35,187 nucleotides of DNA from an uncultured Prevotella sp. (GTDB lineage: Bacteria; Bacteroidota; Bacteroidia; Bacteroidales; Bacteroidaceae), in the NCBI GenBank assembly GCA_945869265.1, contig CAMBOI010000032.1, positions 1-35,187 on the forward strand. The letters run 5' to 3'. The notes beneath the pieces are model-generated. The model ran no database searches, had not been told where the DNA came from, and saw nothing but the letters and a program-made list of their open reading frames with translations. The number at the start of each line of letters is the position of its first letter. Within the stretch, counting starts at the first letter, position 1. This document shows, piece after piece, positions 1 to 8,321 of this stretch. Both the position numbers and the translations under genes were made by a program.

Positions 1-35
1 GTGCTTAAGAATCGTTTTTTGTTCGAAAGCGGATG

Positions 36-67
36 CAAAGGTACGGACTTTTTTTGAACCCACCAAA
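36..67 (-). promoter_or_regulatory. Promoter for a gene left of the window
   Basis: On the minus strand TTTG (64-67) lies exactly 20 nt before TACCTTTG (36-43), a perfect Bacteroidota -33/-7 pair. It points out of the window to the left, so it should serve a gene beyond position 1. The early transcribed sequence GCATCCGC resembles that of the rplY and rpsF promoters. Confidence 0.7.
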
Positions 68-109
68 TATTTTGTCGAAAAACCGCAAATAAATAACATT
101 TATTCACAT

Positions 110-583
110 TTAAACGATATTATGCTCCATTAATCGCTTCTCAGCAAGCTCTTCATAGCGTGTTCCTGGCTTACCATAATTAGCATAAGGATAGATGCTA
201 ATACCGCCACGTGGAGTGAAGATACCAAGCACCTCGATGTATTTGGGATGCATAAGGCGCACAAGGTCCTTCATTATTATATTAATACAGTCCTCATGAA
301 AGTCACCGTGATTGCGGAAACTGAAGAGATATAGTTTAAGACTCTTACTCTCCACCATTTTGTGATCGGGAAGATACATTATCTTTATCTCAGCAAAATC
401 TGGTTGTCCGGTAATTGGACAAAGAGACGTAAACTCAGGGCAGTTAAATTGTACCCAGTAATCATTCTCGGGATGTTTGTTTTCGAAAGTCTCAAGCACC
501 TCAGGGGCATAGTCCATGGAATACTTGGTCTTATTCCCCAAGGCATGGAGTCCCTCATTCTTACGATTGTCTTCGTTGATCAT
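110..583 (-). CDS. queF: NADPH-dependent 7-cyano-7-deazaguanine reductase QueF
   Basis: Reduces preQ0 to preQ1 with NADPH in the cytoplasm, a step in queuosine biosynthesis for tRNA. The 157-aa length fits the single-domain (type I) QueF. The catalytic motif [13 protein letters not shown] places Cys55 and Asp62, the nucleophile and general acid in this family. The family signature ESKSLK starts at residue 78, followed by FHED near residue 97. Its start overlaps the stop of the upstream transporter gene by 4 bp (ATGA), so the two are almost certainly co-translated and act in the same pathway. Identification is very secure. Confidence 0.96.
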   Translation of the reverse strand: MINEDNRKNEGLHALGNKTKYSMDYAPEVLETFENKHPENDYWVQFNCPEFTSLCPITGQPDFAEIKIMYLPDHKMVESKSLKLYLFSFRNHGDFHEDCINIIMKDLVRLMHPKYIEVLGIFTPRGGISIYPYANYGKPGTRYEELAEKRLMEHNIV

Positions 584-1269
584 ATATTGTTAACACTAAA
601 AATGTTGTAGTTAATATCCTTGTCATATTCGTCCAAACCTTCATGACGCTTGGTGTATTTCACCACTTGAATGGTAATTGGGAGTACGATAATCTCGTAG
701 AGAGTCTTAAGAACAATCTGCGACAGTATCAGTACGGGAAGTTCTTCAGTAGGCACTACCCCACCCAATGCCAGTGGGAAGAAAATAAGAGAATCTGCAG
801 TCTCTCCAAATATGGTACTCATAATAGCTCGCAGAGAGAAGTTCTTGCCTTGTGACGACACTTTCATCCTACTCATCACATAAGCATTGGCAAATGAACC
901 AACAACAAAAGCCACGAAAGAAGCTGCTGCTATGCGAGGTGCCAAACCGAATATGGCATGAAATCCAGCCTCATTGTCCCAATAAGAAGCTCCTGGGATA
1001 GCATCACACAAAGCACCAAACATAACAAATAGGACGTTCATGCAGAATCCGAGCCAGATGAGCAATCTGGTTTTACGATAGCCCCACACTTCGCATACGC
1101 AGTCGTTGATGATGTATGAAACCGGGAAAACGATGAGTCCACCGGTGATACTGATAGGTCCGAAGGCCATTTGCTTTGTCTCGAGCACGTTAGCCGTAAT
1201 AAGGCAAACGCAGAAGAGCATACTGAAAAGCATAAACAGCACGCTCACTTGTTTTTTTGTAGCTTTCAT
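580..1269 (-). CDS. yhhQ: Queuosine precursor transporter, YhhQ/VUT family
   Basis: Predicted inner-membrane importer of a queuosine precursor (preQ0/preQ1). The 229-aa protein has about six hydrophobic segments, the acidic [13 protein letters not shown] motif around residue 55 and a [11 protein letters not shown] motif in the C-terminal half, both typical of the COG1738/VUT family. The link to queuosine is strengthened by the 4-bp overlap with queF downstream. It follows purN by 45 bp, in which an AGGAG/CTCCT mini-hairpin and an AAAGGAGG-like complement occur, but I see no separate promoter. The substrate is inferred from family and neighbour. Confidence 0.88.
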   Translation of the reverse strand: MKATKKQVSVLFMLFSMLFCVCLITANVLETKQMAFGPISITGGLIVFPVSYIINDCVCEVWGYRKTRLLIWLGFCMNVLFVMFGALCDAIPGASYWDNEAGFHAIFGLAPRIAAASFVAFVVGSFANAYVMSRMKVSSQGKNFSLRAIMSTIFGETADSLIFFPLALGGVVPTEELPVLILSQIVLKTLYEIIVLPITIQVVKYTKRHEGLDEYDKDINYNIFSVNNI

Positions 1270-1314
1270 TTTGTTGTTTTTTAAAGGAGGTTAGACAATG
1301 ACTCCTGTTAATAA

Positions 1315-1884
1315 TTATATTTTGGAGATTAATTTCTCGATTACCAAGGGAAAATCCCTCATCTCCAGTTCGTGCACCTTTGCCTCTATATCTTGAGGCG
1401 AATCATCAGGCGCGACAGCCACTCGTGACTGAAAAAGGATATCGCCACCATCACATTCCTCAGTGACATAGTGTATGGTGATACCAGTCTCAGCCTCACC
1501 ATTGGCTTTCACCGCCTCGTGCACATGATGACCATACATCCCCTTGCCGCCATACTTAGGCAAAAGGGCGGGATGGATGTTCACCATCTTGAGATGATAG
1601 TGCGAAATCAGATAGCCTGGCACCATCATAAGGAATCCAGCAAGCACCACAAATCCGATGCCATAGGAATCCAACACCTTCAAGGTGTATTCCTGATTAG
1701 CGAAATCCGCCTTGGACAATGTAATGGCAGGCACTCCAAGATTCCTTGCCCTTACAAGAGCAAAGGCATCAGCCCTGTTGCTCACCACAAGAGCCACCCT
1801 CGCCACATCGCTAATGGCGAAATGGCGAATGATGTTCTCGCAGTTACTTCCATTGCCCGAGACGAATATCGCGATATTTACCAT
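1315..1884 (-). CDS. purN: Phosphoribosylglycinamide formyltransferase PurN
   Basis: Transfers a formyl group from 10-formyltetrahydrofolate to GAR, the third step of de novo purine synthesis. The 189-aa length is normal. The N-terminal phosphate-binding loop VSGNGSN (8-14) and the catalytic residues Asn102 and His104 (in VNIHPALLPKYGGKGMYG) and Asp145 (in EECDGGDIL) are all present. It lies 27 bp downstream of the lipoprotein gene and 45 bp upstream of the queuosine transporter, on the same strand; I could not find a TAnnTTTG promoter in either gap, so it may be read from an upstream promoter. Confidence 0.95.
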   Translation of the reverse strand: MVNIAIFVSGNGSNCENIIRHFAISDVARVALVVSNRADAFALVRARNLGVPAITLSKADFANQEYTLKVLDSYGIGFVVLAGFLMMVPGYLISHYHLKMVNIHPALLPKYGGKGMYGHHVHEAVKANGEAETGITIHYVTEECDGGDILFQSRVAVAPDDSPQDIEAKVHELEMRDFPLVIEKLISKI

Positions 1885-1911
1885 ATATTATATATATAAT
1901 AAGGTGTAAGA

Positions 1912-3009
1912 TTAATACTCGAATGTATATGTGACAGACGAACCATCCTCACGGCCGACAGACAGTGTGTTGACACTCTCATCAGAATTCAGAGTAGTAG
2001 TGACGGTAAACTTGATTTTGTTTGTAGTATCCTCTGCTGTTTCGTAGATGTACGAGCATCGAGCATAGCGATAGAATCCTACTAACAAATAAGGATTTAT
2101 GTTGTCAACGCCAAAAATCAACTGATTGACATCCACACTCTGTTTGCGGTTGCTCTTTTTGGCATCGTGATTAATCTCAAGCCTCATCTCAGGATATTTT
2201 CCATCTTTTGTATAACTATAAATCAATTTGGTATGTGAGAGCTCGCTGTCTGGATTCTCGAACCCACTAAGGCTAACATTTTGCACGTTTCTGTTTGCTC
2301 CACTCTCGTTTCTCTTCACAGTAACCTGGCTTAAGCCAACAGCACTCCAAGTAACCACCTCGCTCTTGTCGTCTGTAGCCAAATCTCCAGTGGGCTGCCA
2401 TCCGAAGTTCACCTGGGCTTTAGCCGTCTTTTTACCATTGATATGAACACTCATTATACGTGCAGAGTCTGAAGCCATTGGATATGTGAAGTAATAATCG
2501 TTCTTGACATCGTTTGCATCCTTTACCGACAGACTGACTACGCGATGAAGATTGTCATAGTCCAATGAGATCTCCGAACCATCGGAACCGGTAATTTTCC
2601 TTACGTCCCTGGCACTTCCGAGACTACCGTCGCCACGTGTTCCCCACTGATAAACTTGTGCCGACGACGACTTGCCCTCAGTGTTTGTTAGGTTGATGGT
2701 AGCCGTACGATACTTGTCGGTCGTGTTGAGCTCAGTCTTTAAAAAAGATATGTCGGCTACAGGACCTGCACCTGAATTCTTTACAAAAGTAAACCATGAT
2801 GCGTCACTTCCTTTCTTCAGTTCCCAAGCACTGCTTGACTGATATATTACAAAAGCATTGTTGGAGTTGGCATAGCAATCCGTACTCACTCCACTGATGT
2901 ATGCATAAGAAGTGTCGCCATCATTGAGACATGAAGTCATGGCAACCGTCATTGTTGTAGCCGCAAGCACCATCTTGGCGCCGTTAGCAATCATTTTAAT
3001 TGTTTTCAT
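1912..3009 (-). CDS. Surface-type lipoprotein with BACON-like domain, unknown function
   Basis: A 365-aa predicted lipoprotein. The longest frame begins at 3066, but its first 19 residues are a run of Ile/Leu encoded by AT-rich leader, and the ATG at 3009 gives a proper signal peptide: positive start (MKTIKM), hydrophobic core, and a lipobox ending AMTSC with Cys27. The stretch around residues 40-115 (AWELKKGSDASWFTFV, then YRTATINLTN) resembles a BACON/Ig-like module; the rest is beta-rich and may be of the DUF4595-like type. The function is unknown. It sits 53 bp after hslR and 27 bp before purN. The lipid anchor is well supported; the fold is inference. Confidence 0.75.
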   Translation of the reverse strand: MKTIKMIANGAKMVLAATTMTVAMTSCLNDGDTSYAYISGVSTDCYANSNNAFVIYQSSSAWELKKGSDASWFTFVKNSGAGPVADISFLKTELNTTDKYRTATINLTNTEGKSSSAQVYQWGTRGDGSLGSARDVRKITGSDGSEISLDYDNLHRVVSLSVKDANDVKNDYYFTYPMASDSARIMSVHINGKKTAKAQVNFGWQPTGDLATDDKSEVVTWSAVGLSQVTVKRNESGANRNVQNVSLSGFENPDSELSHTKLIYSYTKDGKYPEMRLEINHDAKKSNRKQSVDVNQLIFGVDNINPYLLVGFYRYARCSYIYETAEDTTNKIKFTVTTTLNSDESVNTLSVGREDGSSVTYTFEY

Positions 3010-3062
3010 TTGAATTAAAATTATTAAAATTAATATTGTTAAAAGAAAAAATGTAATCATAA

Positions 3063-3479
3063 TCATTCATCTTCATCGTCGAAGAATGAATCATTCTCAA
3101 ACGACGGTGCGATGAAAGCGTCGAGAGCGCGGCGTTCCTTTTTGGTAGGACGTCCGGTGCCGCGTGCCCTGTCAACGAATCCGCTGATGCGATTCATCTC
3201 GAGCAGTTCATATTGGTCGGGAGTGGTGACATTCTCGTATATCTCCGGAATGAGTTTAGCCCCCACCCTTTGTTCTATTGTCTGCAGAATCTTGAAGGAG
3301 TAAGTGATTGGCGGCTTCCTCACGCTCACCGTCTCGCCCACTTTCACCATGTGCGAGGGTTTCACGTTCACGTTGCCGATAGTCACTCTGCCGTTTTTGC
3401 ATGCTTCAGCAGCTAATGATCGTGTCTTGAATATGCGTGCGGCCCAAAGCCACTTGTCAATCCTTGCCTGTTCAGCCAT
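3063..3479 (-). CDS. hslR: S4-domain RNA-binding protein, Hsp15/HslR family
   Basis: Binds RNA through an S4 fold; Hsp15 in E. coli recycles 50S subunits carrying a stalled peptidyl-tRNA. The 138-aa protein starts RIDKWLWAARIFKTRSLA, the usual S4 entry, continues through KNGRVTIGNVNVKPSHMVKVG (residues about 29-50) and ends with the GTGRPTKKERRALD motif and an acidic tail typical of the family. Its ATG overlaps the stop of pth as TAATG. Co-transcription with pth makes sense because both deal with peptidyl-tRNA released from stalled ribosomes. Confidence 0.88.
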   Translation of the reverse strand: MAEQARIDKWLWAARIFKTRSLAAEACKNGRVTIGNVNVKPSHMVKVGETVSVRKPPITYSFKILQTIEQRVGAKLIPEIYENVTTPDQYELLEMNRISGFVDRARGTGRPTKKERRALDAFIAPSFENDSFFDDEDE

Positions 3480-4051
3480 TACAATTTCTTTTTATTAAAT
3501 GCGTTCATAGTGAAATCAACTCCCGTGAGCACAAAGCTTTTGATAATCTCGCAAGCCGTCTCAATCTTCGGTTCGAGGGCTTTTATCTCCTCTTCGTCGA
3601 ATCTGCCGAGCACCCAGTTGATTTGCTGTCCTCGGGGGAAGTCGTTGCCTATTCCCACCCTTAGTCGGCAGTAATGGTCGGTACCGAGCACCGATTGTAT
3701 GTTTCCGAGTCCGTTATGTCCGGCATTGCTGCCCGCCGGTTTCAGACGGAGAGCGCCAAGAGGCAGGGCAATGTCATCCACGATGACGAGCAGTCGCTCG
3801 ATGTCGATGTTCTCCTTGTTCATCCAATATCTCACTGCATTGCCGCTGAGATTCATATATGTGGAAGGCTTCAGTAGGAACACCTTTCTGCCCTTAATAC
3901 TCGTTTCGCCAACAAATCCGTAGCGCTTGTCGGAAAAAACAATATTGGACGCCTTTGCGAAAGCGTCCAATACCATAAATCCTGTATTGTGGCGGGTCAT
4001 GTCGTACTCGTCGCCGACATTTCCCAACCCAACAATAAGATACTTGTCCAT
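3479..4051 (-). CDS. pth: Peptidyl-tRNA hydrolase
   Basis: Cleaves peptidyl-tRNA that has dropped off ribosomes. The start at 4051 gives a 190-aa protein beginning [13 protein letters not shown], the conserved N-terminus of the family; an upstream in-frame ATG at 4111 would add 20 residues read out of frame from the end of rplY and is rejected. Catalytic Asn11 and His21 are visible, as are DDIALPLG and the [12 protein letters not shown] motif. The ATG overlaps the rplY stop as TAATG, and the stop overlaps hslR in the same way, making a translationally coupled trio. The pairing of rplY with pth is common in bacteria. Confidence 0.95.
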   Translation of the reverse strand: MDKYLIVGLGNVGDEYDMTRHNTGFMVLDAFAKASNIVFSDKRYGFVGETSIKGRKVFLLKPSTYMNLSGNAVRYWMNKENIDIERLLVIVDDIALPLGALRLKPAGSNAGHNGLGNIQSVLGTDHYCRLRVGIGNDFPRGQQINWVLGRFDEEEIKALEPKIETACEIIKSFVLTGVDFTMNAFNKKKL

Positions 4052-4650
4052 TAACCCTGGGCAGCGGCGGCAGCAGCCGATCTGGACGCACGGGTAGCCT
4101 TGACAGAGCAAACGACAACCTCAGCGGGAGTAGAGAGTGTGAGACCCTCGAAGCTGAGCTCACCCACCTTGATGCTCTTGCCGAGCTGGAGGTTGGTGAC
4201 ATCGATGTCGAGATGCTCAGGAATTACCTGGTAAGGAGCAGTAACATTGATCTTGCGGATAGACAGGTTGATACGACCACCGTCGCGCACACCCTGAGCC
4301 AGACCGTTGAGCTTAACGGGGATACCGATAGTGATAGGCTTCTGGTCGTTCACCTCGTAGAAGTCGATGTGGAGCAGTGCGTCAGTCACCGGATGGAACT
4401 GCAGTTCCTTCATCACGGCAGTGTGAACCTCACCGTCGATAACGAGCTTTACTACATAGATGTGGGGAGTGTAAACCACCTTGCGGAGCTCAGTCATTGG
4501 GCAAACGAAAGAAGTGGCTACGGGCAGACCGTTCTCGTCCTTCTTCTCGCCGTACATGTTACATGGGATAAGACCCTCTTTGCGCAATTGCTTTGAGGCT
4601 TTCTTGCCAAGGTCGTTGCGCACGCTACCTTTTACTTCAATTTCCTTCAT
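4051..4650 (-). CDS. rplY: 50S ribosomal protein L25 (Ctc form)
   Basis: Binds 5S rRNA in the large subunit. At 199 aa it is the long Ctc form: an N-terminal L25 beta-barrel (residues 1-95, beginning [17 protein letters not shown]) plus a C-terminal TL5-like beta domain, ending in an Ala-rich tail. It is the first gene of the rplY-pth-hslR group and has its own promoter at 4751-4758. The divergent nusB promoter lies just upstream, so the intergenic 4651-4874 serves both directions. Confidence 0.95.
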   Translation of the reverse strand: MKEIEVKGSVRNDLGKKASKQLRKEGLIPCNMYGEKKDENGLPVATSFVCPMTELRKVVYTPHIYVVKLVIDGEVHTAVMKELQFHPVTDALLHIDFYEVNDQKPITIGIPVKLNGLAQGVRDGGRINLSIRKINVTAPYQVIPEHLDIDVTNLQLGKSIKVGELSFEGLTLSTPAEVVVCSVKATRASRSAAAAAAQG

Positions 4651-4750
4651 AACTTTTTTAAATGTGTTACTCTAAATTAAGTGTTAAAAATCTCATTGCT
4701 TAATTCACCATCACACGAACTTTTAATCGATGTGTTTCGAAAAAGCGGTG

Positions 4751-4758
4751 CAAAGGTA
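4751..4758 (-). promoter_or_regulatory. rplY promoter -7 element
   Basis: TACCTTTG on the minus strand is a perfect TAnnTTTG. Twenty nt upstream there is only CTTG (4779-4782) in place of TTTG. The sequence after the -7 element, CACCGCTTTTTCGAA, closely matches that after the rpsF promoter. Confidence 0.65.
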
Positions 4759-4818
4759 CGCTTTTTTTTGCAAATAAACAAGTATTATCAAAAAAAAACT
4801 CAATATTTTCGCATAATA

Positions 4819-4850
4819 TTTGCATTTTAGGGGAAATATGAGTAATTTTG
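4819..4850 (+). promoter_or_regulatory. nusB operon promoter
   Basis: TTTG at 4819-4822 and TAATTTTG at 4843-4850 are separated by 20 nt, a perfect Bacteroidota promoter. The predicted start of transcription is about 18 nt before the nusB ATG. Confidence 0.75.
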
Positions 4851-4874
4851 CAGCCGTAAAGTTTAGATAAGCGT

Positions 4875-5825
4875 ATGATAAACCGAGAAATAATTAGAAA
4901 CAAGGTAGTACAATTAACGTATGCGTACTATCAGAATGGGAACAAGAACATCGACTCGGCAGAGAAAGAACTTCTGTTCAGCCTGTCCAAGGCCTACGAC
5001 CTGTATGCCTACATGCTTGCTCTGATACCGGCAGTGGCCAGAGAGTCGAGAAAGTATCTTGAAGTGGCACAGAGCAAGGCACAGCGCGAAGGCACTGCAA
5101 TGCCCTCGCAGAAGTTTGCCTACAACCGTTTTGCTATTCAGGTGGAACAAAACACGGCACTCAACGACATCCTTGATGCGAAGAAAATCTCATGGAACGA
5201 CCACCCCGAATTTGTCAACAAGCTGTATCTGCAGATTACCGACTCCCAAATATACAAGGAGTATATGGATAGCAGTGACGACTCTTATGAGGCCGACCGT
5301 GAGCTTTGGCGCAAGCTCTATCGCACCCTCATCGAGAACAACGAGGGCATCGACTCTATCCTTGAGGAAGAAAGCCTATATTGGAACGACGACAAGGAAA
5401 TCGTGGATACCTTTGTAGTGAAGACCATAAAGAGATTCGACGAGAAAGCAGGTCACAAGCAGGCGATTCTGCCTGAGTATGCCTCGGAGGAGGACATCGA
5501 CTTCGCCCGCAAGCTCTTCCGTGCCGCCATTCTCAATGCCGACGAATATCAGCACTATATGGGCGAAATGTCGCGCAACTGGGATTTCAACCGTCTCGCC
5601 TTTATGGATGTCATCATAATGCAGATAGCCATAGCCGAGATGATGACCTTCCCAGGCATTCCTATCAACGTCACCATTAACGAATACGTGGAGATAGCTA
5701 AGCTCTACAGCACTCCCCGCAGCGGTGGCTACATCAATGGCATCCTCGACCCCATCGCCCGCATGCTCGTCAAGTCAGGACGCATGCTCAAGACGATGCC
5801 CGAGCGCAATAACCAGGGGGAATAA
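4875..5825 (+). CDS. nusB: Transcription antitermination protein NusB, long form
   Basis: NusB binds boxA RNA with NusE/S10 and promotes rRNA antitermination. At 316 aa it is more than twice the E. coli length; an extended N-terminal helical region (residues 1 to about 160) preceding the NusB fold is usual in Bacteroidota. The C-terminal part carries the recognisable core: ARKLFRAAILNADEYQ, then DRLAFMDVIIMQIAIAEM-like helix and the NVTINEYVEIAKLYSTPRSGGYINGILD signature near residues 265-292. It is first in an operon with yajC, ybbR, coaE and a DUF5606 gene, with 28 bp to yajC. Confidence 0.9.
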   Translation: MINREIIRNKVVQLTYAYYQNGNKNIDSAEKELLFSLSKAYDLYAYMLALIPAVARESRKYLEVAQSKAQREGTAMPSQKFAYNRFAIQVEQNTALNDILDAKKISWNDHPEFVNKLYLQITDSQIYKEYMDSSDDSYEADRELWRKLYRTLIENNEGIDSILEEESLYWNDDKEIVDTFVVKTIKRFDEKAGHKQAILPEYASEEDIDFARKLFRAAILNADEYQHYMGEMSRNWDFNRLAFMDVIIMQIAIAEMMTFPGIPINVTINEYVEIAKLYSTPRSGGYINGILDPIARMLVKSGRMLKTMPERNNQGE

Positions 5826-5853
5826 TACATTATTAATATAATATAAGAAAGAC

Positions 5854-6180
5854 ATGACAACAGTATTTATTGCCGCACAAAGCGGTGCTGCCAATGGCGG
5901 CGGCATGAGCATGCTCATTATGATGGTGGCTCTGTTCGCCATCATGTGGTTCTTCATGATCAGACCCCAGCAGAAGAAGCAGAAAGAAATCCAGAAGTTC
6001 CAGAACGCCCTCACCGAAGGTCAGCAGGTGGTTACTGGCGGTGGCATCTATGGCACTGTCAAGAAGATCGACCTTGCTTCGGGTATTGTGGAAATCGAGA
6101 TAGCCAAAGGTGTGGTTATCCGTGTTGACAAGGCATACGTCTTCAAAGACACCCAGAGCACTCAGGTGGCAGCTAAATAA
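5854..6180 (+). CDS. yajC: Preprotein translocase subunit YajC
   Basis: Accessory subunit of the SecDF-YajC complex in the inner membrane. The 108-aa protein has a Gly/Met-rich N-terminus, a single transmembrane segment (about residues 18-36, MSMLIMMVALFAIMWFF) followed at once by the family motif MIRPQQKKQKE, and a small cytoplasmic domain with the conserved VVTGGGIYGTV. secD/secF are not nearby. The gap to ybbR is 9 bp. Confidence 0.95.
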   Translation: MTTVFIAAQSGAANGGGMSMLIMMVALFAIMWFFMIRPQQKKQKEIQKFQNALTEGQQVVTGGGIYGTVKKIDLASGIVEIEIAKGVVIRVDKAYVFKDTQSTQVAAK

Positions 6181-6189
6181 CGTGGCTAT

Positions 6190-7173
6190 ATGTACAAACC
6201 AAGAGGCTCAGTGAAGACTATCAGGAATTTCTTGTTTACCTTGGTGAACAAGGAATTTCTGATTTTTTTGTTTTTTCTGTGCCTATCGGGAGTCTTCTGG
6301 CTCCTGATGACGCTCAACGAAACATACGAGATGGAATTCCGCATTCCAGTCAGGGTTGTCAATATCCCCAACAATGTCGTTCTCACATCCCAAGAGACTG
6401 ACACCGTGAGGGTTACTCTTCGCGACAAGGGACTCGTGCTCGTCGGCTATGAATACGGCGAGGGCATCCGTCCGCTTGTAGTCAACTTCAAGACCTATGC
6501 CAAGTCGGCCAACTCATTTGTATTGCCGTCAGCCGACATACAGCGTATGCTCTATCAGCAACTGTCAGCATCCACCAAGGTCGCTGGAGTGAAGACCGAC
6601 CGTCTGGAATTCTTCTACAACTATGGCGAATGTAAAAAGGTGCCCGTGGAATGGAGCGGACGCGTAGTACCCGAAGACCTTTATTTCATCTCTGAGGTGC
6701 ACTATCTTCCCGACAGCGTGACGATATACTCCACACGCGACAAGCTCGACAGTATCAAGGTGATACAAACCGAGCAACTCAACTACACTAATTTCCGCGA
6801 CACACTCCTCGTCACCTGCCACACCAAGGCAATCAAGGGAGTGAAGGTGGTGCCGTCAAATCTGAAGGTTCAATTCATCACCGACGTCCTCACCGAGGAA
6901 AGCATCGACAATATCCCTATCATTGGCATCAACATGCCCGAGGGCAAGGTGTTGCGCACATTCCCATCAAAGGTGGGCGTAAGTTTTGTGACAGGAGTTA
7001 GACAGTTTAAGAGACTCTCGCCCAAGGACTTCTATGTCGTCGTTGACTACGACGAGATAAAGGATCACCCCTCAGAGAAATGCAACGTCTATCTCCGCCG
7101 CTATCCCAACGGAGTGTCGAGAGCGACGCTCAAACTAAGGCAAGTGGATTATCTGATTGAAAATGAAGAGTGA
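6190..7173 (+). CDS. YbbR-like domain protein
   Basis: A 327-aa protein anchored by one N-terminal transmembrane helix (about residues 18-37, preceded by KTIRNFLFTLVNKEFL) with an extracytoplasmic beta-rich region containing YbbR-type repeats (for example the YLPDSVTIYSTRDKLDSIKV stretch near residue 177). In Gram-positive bacteria a YbbR protein (CdaR) regulates the di-adenylate cyclase CdaA. Here the gene sits between yajC and coaE instead of next to a cyclase gene, an arrangement I believe is usual in Bacteroidales. The role is unknown. Its stop codon lies in a 14-nt-period repeat shared with the start of coaE. Confidence 0.85.
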   Translation: MYKPRGSVKTIRNFLFTLVNKEFLIFLFFLCLSGVFWLLMTLNETYEMEFRIPVRVVNIPNNVVLTSQETDTVRVTLRDKGLVLVGYEYGEGIRPLVVNFKTYAKSANSFVLPSADIQRMLYQQLSASTKVAGVKTDRLEFFYNYGECKKVPVEWSGRVVPEDLYFISEVHYLPDSVTIYSTRDKLDSIKVIQTEQLNYTNFRDTLLVTCHTKAIKGVKVVPSNLKVQFITDVLTEESIDNIPIIGINMPEGKVLRTFPSKVGVSFVTGVRQFKRLSPKDFYVVVDYDEIKDHPSEKCNVYLRRYPNGVSRATLKLRQVDYLIENEE

Positions 7174-7187
7174 AGAATGAAGAGTGA
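7163..7187 (+). repeat. Short tandem repeat ATGAAGAGTGA at the ybbR/coaE junction
   Basis: ATGAAGAGTGA occurs at 7163-7173, where it holds the ybbR stop, and again at 7177-7187, where it holds the proposed coaE start, with GAA in between. The AT/GA-rich simple motif resembles intergenic GAAGAATGAAGAGTG tracts of other Bacteroidales genomes. Confidence 0.8.
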
Positions 7188-7752
7188 CAAATATCCCGTA
7201 GTGGCAATCACTGGAGGCATAGGCAGCGGCAAGAGCTACGTATGCCGACTGTTGGAGCAACGTGGCATTCGGGTGTATGACTGCGACAGTGCCGCCAAGC
7301 GACTCATGCGTGGCTCCACCCTGCTCAAGGAGCAACTCACGCGTCTGATAGGTCCCGACACCTACATCGACGGATGTCTCAACAAGGCTGCCGTGGCATC
7401 ATTTATGATGCAGAGCGATGCTAACGTCAAGAAAATCAACGCCATAGTCCATCCTGCCGTGGCAGAGGATTTCTTCCAAAGCGACTACACATGGATGGAG
7501 ACAGCCATACTCTACGACTGCGGATTCGACCGCTATGCCGACATCGTCATTGCCGTCGTTGCCCCTCAGGAGACTCGCATATCACGCATAATTCAGCGCG
7601 ACTCCATCAGCCGTGAAAAAGCCTTGGAATGGATAGCCAAGCAGATGGACCAACAGGAGGTGGCGCGACGTGCCGACCACGTAGTCATCAACGACGGCAC
7701 ACAAGACCTCTTATCCCAAATAGACAGAATATTAACAAAAATAAAAGAATAA
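7177..7752 (+). CDS. coaE: Dephospho-CoA kinase
   Basis: Phosphorylates dephospho-CoA at the 3' hydroxyl of ribose, the last step of CoA synthesis. The P-loop GGIGSGKS spans residues 13-20, followed by the family motif VYDCDSAAKRLM (residues 32-43), and the lid region contains RIIQRDSISREKALEWIAKQM. Length (191 aa) is normal. The proposed ATG is in a short tandem duplication 3 bp after the ybbR stop, so the first few residues (MKSDKYP) may be recent. The stop is 8 bp before the DUF5606 start. Confidence 0.94.
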   Translation: MKSDKYPVVAITGGIGSGKSYVCRLLEQRGIRVYDCDSAAKRLMRGSTLLKEQLTRLIGPDTYIDGCLNKAAVASFMMQSDANVKKINAIVHPAVAEDFFQSDYTWMETAILYDCGFDRYADIVIAVVAPQETRISRIIQRDSISREKALEWIAKQMDQQEVARRADHVVINDGTQDLLSQIDRILTKIKE

Positions 7753-7760
7753 GACAAAAC

Positions 7761-8213
7761 ATGTTACAAACAGTATTAGCAATCTCCGGCAAGCCCGGAC
7801 TCTACAAGTTGGTGTCAAGAGCCACCAACAGTCTCATTGTCGAGGCTCTCGACGACACACACAAGCGAATCCCCGCATTTGCTTCCGATCGTGTCACCTC
7901 TCTTGCCGACATCGCGATGTACACCGACACCGACGATGTCCCCCTGTGGCAGGTGCTCACCAACATGAAGAACCTCGAAGAAGGCAAGACCGCCAGCATC
8001 AACTTCCGCAAGGCTAGCGGCGACGAGCTCCGCGAATACTTTGCCAAGGTGTTGCCCGAGTTCGACCGCGACCGTGTGCACAACAGCGACATCAAGAAAC
8101 TCATCCAGTGGTATGACATCCTCGTGAAGAACGGCATCACCGACTTCGAGAAGGATATGAAGCCCACCGACGGCGATAATATCGACGACCGCAAGGAGAT
8201 CAGCAATGAATGA
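7761..8213 (+). CDS. DUF5606 family protein
   Basis: A 150-aa protein beginning MLQTVLAISGKPGLYKLV, the conserved opening of the Bacteroidota DUF5606 family; function unknown. The frame is open further upstream to 7629, but that part is the coaE gene read in another frame, so the ATG at 7761 is taken. The middle part (LEEGKTASINFRKASGDELREYF) and the acidic DFDRDRVHNSDIKKLIQWY-like region look like a small RNA- or protein-binding fold with a C-terminal helix; the last 20 residues are polar and probably disordered. It ends the nusB operon before a hairpin at 8266. Confidence 0.82.
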   Translation: MLQTVLAISGKPGLYKLVSRATNSLIVEALDDTHKRIPAFASDRVTSLADIAMYTDTDDVPLWQVLTNMKNLEEGKTASINFRKASGDELREYFAKVLPEFDRDRVHNSDIKKLIQWYDILVKNGITDFEKDMKPTDGDNIDDRKEISNE

Positions 8214-8265
8214 AGATGATTGAAAGTGACAGAACGATTATTGGAAGAAGGGAGGTTTTAAAAAA

Positions 8266-8292
8266 TAGGGCATCCACAAAAGGGATGCCCTA
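8266..8292. terminator. Bidirectional hairpin terminator
   Basis: A perfect 10-bp stem, TAGGGCATCC (8266-8275) with GGATGCCCTA (8283-8292) and a 7-nt loop, lies between the convergent DUF5606 and pgm genes. On the minus strand it is followed by TTTTTTAAAA, a good U tract for pgm; on the plus strand it is followed by CTCTATTTATT, a weaker one. Confidence 0.85.
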
Positions 8293-8321
8293 CTCTATTT
8301 ATTGATGAATAGAAATCAATA

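Noticed and set aside
3010..3066. N-terminal extension of the lipoprotein from 3066
   Set aside because: The added residues are an Ile/Leu run from AT-rich leader; the normal signal peptide and lipobox start at 3009.
4051..4111. Upstream ATG for pth at 4111
   Set aside because: Would add residues read from the rplY end in another frame; the conserved [11 protein letters not shown] start is at 4051.
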